This document shows, piece after piece, positions 1 through 5,757 of a stretch of 5,757 nucleotides of DNA. The translations under genes and the position numbers were made by a program. This DNA is from Pseudomonadota bacterium (GTDB lineage Bacteria; Pseudomonadota; Gammaproteobacteria; Steroidobacterales; Steroidobacteraceae): positions 1 to 5,757 of the forward strand of contig JAKCEJ010000205.1 in the NCBI GenBank assembly GCA_021838065.1. The letters run 5' to 3'. Numbering within the stretch: position 1 is the first letter of the stretch; every line of letters begins with the position of its first letter. The notes under the pieces are model-generated. The model had not been told where the DNA came from. It worked only from the letters and a program-made list of their open reading frames with translations, and made no database searches.

Positions 1-1422
1 CAGCACGCTGGCCACGCGCGCGTGCGCGTACTGGATGTAGTACACGGGATTCTCGTTGGTGCGCGACTTGGCGAGCTCCAGATCGAAATCGAGCGGCTGG
101 TCGTGGCTGCGCATCAGATAGAAGAGGCGGCAGGCGTCGTTGCCGACCTCCTCGCGCAGCTGGCGCAGCGTCACGAACTGCGCCTCGCGCTTGCCCATCG
201 GGATCTTCTCCCCGCCGCGGAACAGGCTCACGAACTGGATCAGATTGACTTCGAGGCTCTCGCCCGGCTCGCCCATGGCGGTGAGCCCGGCGCGCACCCG
301 CGCCACGTAGCCGTGGTGGTCGGCGCCCAGCACGTCGATGAGACGCTCGAAGCCGCGCTCGCGCTTCTCAAGGTGGTAGGCGATGTCGGAGGCGAAGTAG
401 GTCTTCTGGCCGTTCTCGCGCACCACCACCCGGTCCTTCTCGTCGCCGAAGTCCGTGGCGCGGAACCAGGTCGCGCCCTGTTCGCGGTACAGTCGGCCGT
501 CGCGCTCCAGGCGCGTGAGCGCCCGGTCGATGGCCCCACTGCGCTCAAGCTCCCGTTCCGAGTACCAGCGCTCGAAGCGCACGCCGAACTGCTCGAGATC
601 GTCACGGATGTCCGCGAGCATCTGCGCGAGCGACAGCGCGAGCACGCGGCCGAAGGCCTCGGCGCCGATCAGCTCGCGGGCGCGCCCGATCAGCGCATCG
701 ACATAGGCTTCCTTGTCGCCTGCGGGCGCATCCGGCGGCAGGCCGGAGAGCACGCTCGCCGCCGCGCGGCGCAGGCCTTCGCCCTCCGCGGCTCGCAGCT
801 GCGCCGCGATCGCGCGTACGTAATCTCCGCGATAACCGTTCTCCGGAAACGGCAGCGTCTCGCCGCACGCCTCGAGATAGCGTATCCAGGTGCTGACGGC
901 CAGGATGTCAACCTGCCGGCCGGCATCGTTGATGTAGTACTCGCGCGCGACCTCGAAGCCGACGGCCGCGAGGATGTTGGCAAGCGTTGCGCCGTAGGCC
1001 GCCTGGCGCCCGTGCCCGACGTGCAGCGGCCCTGTGGGGTTGGCCGAGACGAACTCGAGCAGCACGCGCTCGCCCTTGCCGAGCGTGCCGTGTCCGTAGC
1101 ACCCGGCGCGCGCGTGGATCTCTGCCAGCTCCTCGCCGTAGGCCGCGGGGGAGAGATGGAAATTGATGAAGCCGGCGCCGGCGATCTCGGTGCGCAGCAC
1201 CACGGGGCTCGGCGGCAGGGCCGCGACGATCCGCTGCGCGAGCTCGCGGGGTTTGCTGCCGGCCGTCTTCGCCAGGCGCAACGCGATGTTGGTCGCGAAA
1301 TCGCCGTGACGCGCGTCGCGGCTGCGTTCGACGGATGCCGCCTCGGCCGCGGCCGGCTCGGCGAGCGCGCCGCCGAGGGTGGCGAGGGCGCGCACCAGGA
1401 GTTGCTCGAGTTGCTGCTTCAA
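1..1422 (-). CDS. argS: Arginyl-tRNA synthetase (ArgRS), 3' end cut by the left edge
   Basis: Class I aminoacyl-tRNA synthetase that charges tRNA-Arg with arginine in the cytoplasm. 474 codons are visible with no stop. Bacterial ArgRS is usually about 560-590 residues, so roughly 100 C-terminal residues, most of the DALR anticodon-binding domain, lie outside. Seen in order: an N-terminal additional domain with HGDFA at residues 39-43 and GFINFHL at 84-90; the class I HIGH signature as HVGH at 134-137, inside FVSANPTGPLHVGHGRQ; and the KMSKS-equivalent loop EKIPMGKRE, with MGKR at 409-412. The visible end (SRTNENPVYYIQYAHARVAS) is the start of the anticodon domain. The chosen start is TTG at 1420-1422, giving LKQQLEQLL, which lines up with typical ArgRS N-termini. 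There is no in-frame ATG nearby and no good Shine-Dalgarno. It lies 43 bp downstream of priA on the same strand, as in Pseudomonas. Identity is secure; the start codon is less so. Confidence 0.96.
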   Translation of the reverse strand, partial: MKQQLEQLLVRALATLGGALAEPAAAEAASVERSRDARHGDFATNIALRLAKTAGSKPRELAQRIVAALPPSPVVLRTEIAGAGFINFHLSPAAYGEELAEIHARAGCYGHGTLGKGERVLLEFVSANPTGPLHVGHGRQAAYGATLANILAAVGFEVAREYYINDAGRQVDILAVSTWIRYLEACGETLPFPENGYRGDYVRAIAAQLRAAEGEGLRRAAASVLSGLPPDAPAGDKEAYVDALIGRARELIGAEAFGRVLALSLAQMLADIRDDLEQFGVRFERWYSERELERSGAIDRALTRLERDGRLYREQGATWFRATDFGDEKDRVVVRENGQKTYFASDIAYHLEKRERGFERLIDVLGADHHGYVARVRAGLTAMGEPGESLEVNLIQFVSLFRGGEKIPMGKREAQFVTLRQLREEVGNDACRLFYLMRSHDQPLDFDLELAKSRTNENPVYYIQYAHARVASVL

Positions 1423-1425
1423 GGA

Positions 1426-1467
1426 AATCGGGTCCGAACCAGGGGAAACAGCGAATTCTACCCGATT
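1426..1467 (-). promoter_or_regulatory. Inverted repeat in the priA-argS gap, possible argS translational hairpin
   Basis: Two perfectly complementary 8-base arms, AATCGGGT (plus strand 1426-1433) and ACCCGATT (1460-1467), flank a 26-nt loop. On the minus-strand transcript the first arm overlaps the priA TAA stop and the second ends three bases before the argS TTG codon. The second arm overlaps the only purine-rich stretch (GGA) near the start. If folded, it could limit ribosome access to argS on readthrough priA-argS mRNA. No U-run follows, so it is not a standard intrinsic terminator. The arms are seen in the sequence; the regulatory role is inference, and an 8-bp match could be chance. Confidence 0.35.
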
Positions 1468-1473
1468 AAAACA
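1455..1473 (-). promoter_or_regulatory. Candidate -10 elements for an argS-proximal promoter
   Basis: Two minus-strand hexamers each match TATAAT at five of six positions. TTTAAT (1465-1470) is preceded by TGT (1471-1473), giving an extended -10 arrangement. TAGAAT lies at 1455-1460. Neither has a convincing -35 at 16-18 bp. Initiation downstream of TAGAAT would give a leader of about 25-30 nt lacking the first arm of the inverted repeat. This is a weak, sequence-only prediction, though AT-rich hexamers stand out in this GC-rich segment. Confidence 0.27.
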
Positions 1474-3664
1474 GCTCCATCGGATCGACATCGAGCGCCC
1501 AGCGCACCCGGCGCGCGCTCGGCAGCGCCTGCAGCAGCGGTAGCCATGCCTCGAGGAAGCGGTGCAGCGCGGCGCGCTCGGGACTTTCGATCAGCAGCTG
1601 CGCATGATGCCGCCCGGCGCGCTTGGCCATCGCCGCCGGCACCGGGCCGAGCAGTCGCACGCCGCACTCCCCGTCGGCGAGCGCGCGCGCATCGGCCAGA
1701 AAGTCGAGCGCCGACTGCGCGGTGCGCGCCGAGTCGCGCACCGCGGCGAGGCGGCTGAAGGGCGGCCAGGCGGCCTGCCGCCGCTCCGTGAGCGCGGTGC
1801 GAGCGAAGCCCTCGTAGCCTTCCTGGAGCAGACCCGTCAGCAGCGGATGGTCGGGGAACTCCGTCTGGATGAGCACCTCGCCGGGGCGCGCGCCGCGTCC
1901 GGCGCGGCCGGCGACCTGCACGATGGTCTGCGCCAGACGCTCCGGAGCGCGGAAATCCGTGCTGAACAGCCCCTGGTCCGCATTGAGCACCACCACCAGC
2001 GTCACGTTCGGGAAATCGTGCCCTTTGGTCACCATCTGGGTGCCCACCAGGATGCGGCCCTCACCGGAGGCAATGCGCTGCACCGCCGCCTCGAGGTCGC
2101 CACGGCGCCGCACCACGTCGCGGTCGAGCCGGACGCACGGCACGCCGGGGAAGCGCTGCGCGAGCGTCTCCTCGAGGCGCTCGGTGCCCTGACCCACCGG
2201 CTTGACCGCGAAGCCGCACTGCGGACAGCGTTGCGGCAGGGGAGCCTCGGCGCCGCAGTGGTGGCACCGCAGCGCCTGCGCGGCCAGATGCACGGTGAGG
2301 CGCGCGTCGCAGTCTTTGCACGGCGCGACCCAGCCGCAGGCGGTGCACAGCAGCGTCGGCGCGTAGCCGCGCCGGTTGAGAAAGACCAGCGCCTGACCGC
2401 CGGCGCCGAGGTGGCGCTCGATGGCCTGCATCGCGGGCGTCGACAGGCCGGCGCTATGGGCATGGGCGCGCAGGTCGATCAGCGCCAGCCGCGGAGGCGC
2501 GGACTGCACGGCGCGCCGAGTCAGTGCCAGGCGCGTGTAGCGGCCGGCGGCAACGTTGTGCAGGGTTTCGAGCGCGGGCGTGGCCGAGCCGAGCACGACG
2601 GGCACCGCGGCGCCGCGCGCTCGCATCACGGCCAGGTCCCGCGCCGAGTAGCGGAAGCCCCCGTCCTGCTGTTTGTACGAGGCGTCGTGCTCCTCGTCGG
2701 CGATGATGACGCCGAGATCTGCCACCGGTGCGAACACCGCCGAGCGCGTGCCGAGCACGATGCGCGCGCGACCCGCGTATGCCTCGCGCCACCCGAGCAG
2801 CCGCTCGTGGTCGGTCAGTCCCGAGTGCAGCACCGCCATGGGCACGCCGAAGCGATCGCGGAACCGTCCCACGAGCTGCGGGGTGAGGCCGATTTCCGGC
2901 ACCAGCACGAGCGCGCTGCGGCCCTGTGCGAGCGTCTGCGCGGTCACGCGCAGGTAGACCTCGGTCTTGCCGCTGCCCGTGATGCCCTGCAGCACGAATG
3001 CGCCGAATTGCCCGAGTGATGCCTCGATCCGCCCGGCGGCCTCGCGCTGCTCGTCGTTGAGCGGCGGTCCGGCGCGAGCGGGCGGCGCCGCATCCCCCGC
3101 CGCCGGCGGGGTGCTCGATACCTGCGCCGACTCGATCCAGCCGCGCGCACCGAGCGGGCGGGCGGCGGCTCTCCAGGCATCTCCCAGCTGCTCGCGCAGC
3201 TGCGCCGTTGAGCGCTCCCCGGGCAGCAGCACCGCGAGCAGCTCGCGTTGCCGCGGCGCGCGCCGCGGCTCGCCCTGCTCGCACGCCGCGTGGCCCGCCG
3301 CGGTGATCCGCCAGCGCTCCTCCTGAGCGGCGAGGCTCGCGCCCAGGCGCAGGGCCTTCGGCAGGGCCGCGGCCACCACCTCCCCGATCGGATGGTGGTA
3401 ATAGCCGGCCGCCCACTGCAGCAGCTCGAGCATCCCGGCATCGAAGACCGGCCGGTCATCCAGCGTCTCGAGCACTGTCTTGAGCTTGTCCTCGGCAACG
3501 TCTGACGCCTCGGCGGCAGCCATGACCACGCCGATCATCCGCCGCCGGCCGAAGGGCACGCGGACCCGCATGCCGGGACGGATCGGGTCTGCCGGGCCAC
3601 GGTAATCGAACAGCTGGCGCAGCGGTGTCGCCACGGCCACGCGGAGCACGGGGGCGCGAGACAT
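1466..3664 (-). CDS. priA: Primosomal protein N' / replication restart helicase PriA
   Basis: SF2 3'-to-5' DNA helicase that recognises stalled or collapsed forks and starts PriB/DnaT-dependent reloading of DnaB. The product is complete at 732 residues, the same length as E. coli PriA. Seen in order: an N-terminal 3'-DNA-binding domain (about 5-105, with TPLRQLFDYRGP and MRVRVPFGRR); Walker A GITGSGKT at 227-234; DEEHD at 323-327; the aromatic-rich loop QDGGFRYSARDL just after it; eight zinc-binding cysteines at 440, 443, 449, 452, 467, 470, 480 and 483, with the same spacing as in E. coli; GTQMVTKGHD at 541-550; motif VI QVAGRAGR at 583-590; and the C-terminal end ALDVDPMELF. The ATG at 3662-3664 is chosen because the N-terminus MSRAPVLRVAVATPL fits the family and AAGAG lies 6 nt upstream. 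The reading frame extends 20 codons further upstream but without family similarity. The gene is followed by argS and divergent from the sigma-factor cassette. All catalytic and metal-binding motifs are intact. Confidence 0.98.
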   Translation of the reverse strand: MSRAPVLRVAVATPLRQLFDYRGPADPIRPGMRVRVPFGRRRMIGVVMAAAEASDVAEDKLKTVLETLDDRPVFDAGMLELLQWAAGYYHHPIGEVVAAALPKALRLGASLAAQEERWRITAAGHAACEQGEPRRAPRQRELLAVLLPGERSTAQLREQLGDAWRAAARPLGARGWIESAQVSSTPPAAGDAAPPARAGPPLNDEQREAAGRIEASLGQFGAFVLQGITGSGKTEVYLRVTAQTLAQGRSALVLVPEIGLTPQLVGRFRDRFGVPMAVLHSGLTDHERLLGWREAYAGRARIVLGTRSAVFAPVADLGVIIADEEHDASYKQQDGGFRYSARDLAVMRARGAAVPVVLGSATPALETLHNVAAGRYTRLALTRRAVQSAPPRLALIDLRAHAHSAGLSTPAMQAIERHLGAGGQALVFLNRRGYAPTLLCTACGWVAPCKDCDARLTVHLAAQALRCHHCGAEAPLPQRCPQCGFAVKPVGQGTERLEETLAQRFPGVPCVRLDRDVVRRRGDLEAAVQRIASGEGRILVGTQMVTKGHDFPNVTLVVVLNADQGLFSTDFRAPERLAQTIVQVAGRAGRGARPGEVLIQTEFPDHPLLTGLLQEGYEGFARTALTERRQAAWPPFSRLAAVRDSARTAQSALDFLADARALADGECGVRLLGPVPAAMAKRAGRHHAQLLIESPERAALHRFLEAWLPLLQALPSARRVRWALDVDPMELF

Positions 3665-3694
3665 GAAAAGCTCTTGAAAAAAATCTGCGGTGCG

Positions 3695-3724
3695 ATTCAC
3701 CCGCCGTCCCCTCGTCGCCGTCAA
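3695..3724 (-). promoter_or_regulatory. Possible priA promoter in the divergent intergenic region
   Basis: On the minus strand TTGACG (3719-3724, five of six to the sigma-70 -35) is followed after 18 bp by GTGAAT (3695-3700, three of six to the -10). The -10 would sit about 30 bp before the priA ATG. The -35 match is good and the -10 poor. A second AT-rich hexamer, TATTAA, lies upstream at 3744-3749. The region between priA and the sigma gene is only about 90 bp, so it must hold both divergent promoters unless the sigma start is further in. Confidence 0.25.
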
Positions 3725-3755
3725 CCGACAGGGCGGGGCCGCGTTAATACGGGCT

Positions 3756-4372
<617 letters not shown>

Positions 4373-4376
<4 letters not shown>

Positions 4377-4816
4377 GCGAGTCTCACGAACTGGCGGCAT
4401 TCGAGCGGCAGCTCGGCGAGCTGCTGCAGCGCGATGCGGGCGCGGCGAGCGGCCGGGTGCGCTCGCGCCTGAACCAGGCGCGTCACGCGGCGCTGGCCGA
4501 AGCCGGCGAGCGGCGCGGCGCGTGGCGCCAGAGCCTGCTGGGGCGGCGCATCTGGCTGCCGGCCGCCGGCGCGCTCGCCGCGGGGGCCCTGCTGGTGCTG
4601 GTCCTGGGGCCGCGCCCGGCGGCACCGCCGCCGTTTGCCGCCGGCGCCGGCGTGGTAATGACGCCGCAGGACATGACGCTGCTGACCGACCGGGACGGAC
4701 TGGCGCTGGTCGAGGACGGCGACGGGCAGTTCTACGAGTGGGCCGCGGAGCAGGCACGCAGCGCGCCGGCCTCCCCCGCAGCCGCTGACGGCGAGCCGGA
4801 CAAGAATGGCGGCTGA
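4373..4816 (+). CDS. DUF3619-like single-pass membrane protein, candidate anti-sigma factor
   Basis: Product of 147 residues. Residues 1-58 are a charged, probably cytoplasmic segment with helix-forming stretches (HELAAFERQLGELLQRD; RSRLNQARHAALAEAGERR). One hydrophobic segment (about 60-79, WLPAAGALAAGALLVLVLG) is preceded by GRR, which predicts N-in/C-out topology. The roughly 68-residue outer part is acidic and holds DMTLLTDRDGLALVEDGDGQFYEW, the most family-like stretch, then an Ala/Pro-rich tail. The architecture and the place directly after a sigma gene match an anti-sigma factor, but there is no cysteine at all, so it is not a zinc anti-sigma (HxxxCxxC) protein. The DUF3619 assignment is from recalled family features, not a search. 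The ATG overlaps the sigma stop by 4 nt, with GGGTGA upstream as a weak ribosome binding site, implying translational coupling and fixed stoichiometry. The function is inferred only. Confidence 0.85.
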
Positions 4817-5108
4817 GCGATGCTACAGCGCAACGGCGGCCGTGCTTCTGGCAGCGGCGCTCGCGCCGAGCGCGCGCGCCGCCGCGCCGCCGCCGCCGCC
4901 ACAGACTCACCAACAGGTTCAGATGGGGCTGCTCGAGTTCCTCGGCGAGAGCGATCCTACCGACCACGGCAGCAAGTCCGATGGCGCCCGGTGGATGGCC
5001 TACCTGTCGCAGCTGGACCTCGGCACTCCCGCGCGCGCGCCCCGCGTGCCGGCGAAGACCAAGAAGCCCGCCGGCCGGCCGCCGGTGAAGCACAAGGCAA
5101 GCAGCTGA
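4806..5108 (+). CDS. Small secreted protein of unknown function in the sigma operon
   Basis: 100-residue product of no named family that I can assign. Residues 1-25 look like a Sec signal peptide: MAAERCYS, then a hydrophobic core ATAAVLLAAALAPSA, with likely cleavage after ARA (23-25). The mature part opens with five prolines (28-32). It then has a compact core, QVQMGLLEFLGESDPTDHG followed by GARWMAYLSQLDLG, and ends in a basic Lys/Pro/Arg tail. The core pattern LLEFLGxxD...W..YL resembles short hypothetical proteins I recall between DUF3619 and DUF3106 genes, so it may be a conserved cassette member; this needs a profile search. It overlaps the upstream gene by 11 nt and shares one base with the downstream ATG. 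The chosen ATG gives a sensible signal peptide. Cys6 lies inside the signal peptide and there is no lipobox at the cleavage site, so a lipoprotein is unlikely. Expected location is the periplasm. Confidence 0.78.
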   Translation: MAAERCYSATAAVLLAAALAPSARAAAPPPPPQTHQQVQMGLLEFLGESDPTDHGSKSDGARWMAYLSQLDLGTPARAPRVPAKTKKPAGRPPVKHKASS

Positions 5109-5757
5109 TGGCCCGGACCTGGCGCGCCGTGATTCTGACCCTGGTGCTGGCGGCTACGCCGGCCTGGGCGCTCGCCCAATCGGCGCAGGGCGGCGCGCGC
5201 GCGGGAGTGCCCTGGTCGGCGCTGGCGCCCGAGCAGCAGCGGCTGCTCGGGGCGCTGAGCGTCCGCTGGGCGCAGCTGCCGCCGGCCCGCCAGCGCGCGT
5301 TGGCGCGCGGCAGCCGCATCTGGCTGCACATGACGCCGGCCGAGCGGCACAAGGCGCAGCAGCGCTTCCGCAAATGGCGCCACATGACGCCGCAGCAGCG
5401 CGAGCTGTTGCGGCGCCGCTGGCGGCAGTTCCGCGCGCTGCCGGCGCGGCAGCGCGCGGCGATCCGGCGCAGCTTCCACGCCTTCGAGCGACTGCCGGCG
5501 TGGCGGCGGCGGATGCTGCGCGAGCGCTGGCGCCGGGCCACTCCCGCCGAGCGGCAGAGCATGATCGAGCACATGCAGCAACGGATGATGCAGCAACGGG
5601 CGATGCGTCGGATGCAGCGACAGCAGCTGCGCCAGATGGGCCCGATGCCGGGCGTCCCGCGCTTCGGGCCGAGCCGCTTCGGCGCCATGCCGGGCTCCGG
5701 CGAGCGCATGGGTGGCATGGGCGGGATTGGCGGTGTGCCGCGCATGCCCCGCGGCGG
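5108..5757 (+). CDS. DUF3106-like secreted Arg/Met-rich repeat protein, 3' end cut by the right edge
   Basis: 216 codons are visible with no stop before the right edge. Residues 1-23 are a clear signal peptide (MARTWRAVILTLVLAATPAW, cleavage after ALA at 21-23), so the protein is expected in the periplasm. Residues 39-128 contain five consecutive 18-residue units on the theme (L/M)xPxxR..., with aromatic residues at unit positions 13 and/or 16. A shortened 15-residue unit follows at 129-143, then a further MTPAER-like start. This pattern and the operon position point to DUF3106, a family of unknown function. The C-terminal part (152 on) is methionine-, glutamine- and arginine-rich and becomes Gly/Pro/Met-rich, with 12 methionines in 65 residues. 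The mature region is strongly basic. Units such as MTPAER and MTPQQR recall the LTxxQ motifs of CpxP/Spy/ZraP-type periplasmic chaperones and sensors, but homology is not shown. AAGG at 5094-5097 is the ribosome binding site candidate; the ATG shares one base with the preceding TGA. Confidence 0.85.
   Translation, partial: MARTWRAVILTLVLAATPAWALAQSAQGGARAGVPWSALAPEQQRLLGALSVRWAQLPPARQRALARGSRIWLHMTPAERHKAQQRFRKWRHMTPQQRELLRRRWRQFRALPARQRAAIRRSFHAFERLPAWRRRMLRERWRRATPAERQSMIEHMQQRMMQQRAMRRMQRQQLRQMGPMPGVPRFGPSRFGAMPGSGERMGGMGGIGGVPRMPRG
5222..5536 (+). repeat. Protein-level 18-residue repeats in the DUF3106-like gene
   Basis: Five ungapped units of 54 bp each begin at residues 39 (LAPEQQ), 57 (LPPARQ), 75 (MTPAER), 93 (MTPQQR) and 111 (LPARQR). 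A sixth, 15-residue unit starts at 129 (LPAWRR). Each opens with a hydrophobic residue and proline at position 2 or 3, then a basic helical stretch with Trp or Phe at positions 13 and 16. Eighteen residues are five helical turns, consistent with a series of short amphipathic helices capped by prolines. The DNA itself is diverged, so this is an old protein repeat and not a recent tandem duplication. Confidence 0.7.
5573..5599 (+). repeat. Short tandem repeat, 12-bp identical blocks with a 15-bp period
   Basis: ATGCAGCAACGG occurs at 5573-5584 and again at 5588-5599, separated by ATG. It encodes MQQRM-MQQRA in the methionine-rich tail of the DUF3106-like protein. The 15-bp period keeps the frame. 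It is a likely product of replication slippage and a candidate site of length variation between strains. Confidence 0.6.

Noticed and set aside
1426..1467. Inverted repeat as an intrinsic terminator between priA and argS
   Set aside because: The stem is only 8 bp with a 26-nt loop, and no T-run follows in either direction, so termination is unlikely. It is kept only as a possible translational element.
22..1758. 578-codon plus-strand open frame
   Set aside because: It is antisense to argS and the end of priA. Its translation is Arg/Ala/Leu-rich low-complexity with no motif, while the minus strand carries clear ArgRS and PriA signatures. Long antisense frames are expected at this GC content.
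1562..3019. 485-codon plus-strand open frame
   Set aside because: Antisense to priA; no recognisable domain, and compositionally a shadow of the helicase gene.
2454..3416. 320-codon minus-strand open frame
   Set aside because: Out-of-frame shadow inside priA, with Arg/Ala/Gly-rich sequence. The PriA frame contains Walker A and the DEEH box over the same bases.
3674..3702. TTGAAA on the plus strand as a -35 for the sigma gene
   Set aside because: No acceptable -10 lies 16-18 bp downstream. The bases sit in the A-rich leader of priA and include the complement of its ribosome binding site.
4880..4905. GCC/GCG-rich run as a DNA tandem repeat
   Set aside because: It is explained by Ala and Pro codons at the signal-peptide end and polyproline stretch; there is no longer repeat unit.
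4957..5745. 262-codon minus-strand open frame rich in Cys and Arg
   Set aside because: The cysteines come from reading the complement of alanine- and glutamine-rich codons. The plus-strand frame has a clean signal peptide and 18-residue repeats.

Overview
The window is about 70% GC by eye and coding-dense. It looks like a chromosomal segment of a high-GC proteobacterium, most likely a gammaproteobacterium near the Xanthomonadales/Nevskiales. Two things suggest this: the priA-argS gene order, which is known from Pseudomonas and Xanthomonas, and a sigma factor - DUF3619 - DUF3106 cluster of a kind found in beta- and gammaproteobacteria. The lineage is inferred, not proven. I see no mobile element, CRISPR array, tRNA or rRNA.

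Left part, minus strand (1-3664): a housekeeping pair read right to left. priA (replication restart helicase) is complete. It is followed after 43 bp by argS (arginyl-tRNA synthetase), whose 3' end is cut by the left edge. The gap between them holds an 8-bp perfect inverted repeat with a 26-nt loop that ends three bases before a TTG start codon, plus -10-like hexamers that could give argS its own promoter.

Right part, plus strand (about 3756-5757): a tightly packed four-gene cassette diverging from priA. It encodes (1) a small two-domain ECF-like sigma-70 factor, (2) a DUF3619-like single-pass membrane protein placed like an anti-sigma factor, (3) a 100-residue secreted protein of unknown function, and (4) a secreted, arginine-rich DUF3106-like protein with five 18-residue repeats and a methionine-rich tail, cut by the right edge. 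Consecutive genes overlap by 4, 11 and 1 nt, so they are almost certainly co-transcribed and probably translationally coupled.

The topology runs from cytoplasmic sigma factor to inner-membrane partner to two periplasmic proteins. This resembles envelope-sensing circuits such as RpoE-RseA-RseB and CnrH-CnrY-CnrX, although the membrane and periplasmic members belong to different, poorly characterised families. It is the most interesting system in the window. The sensing function is inference; the gene layout and protein features are read directly from the sequence.
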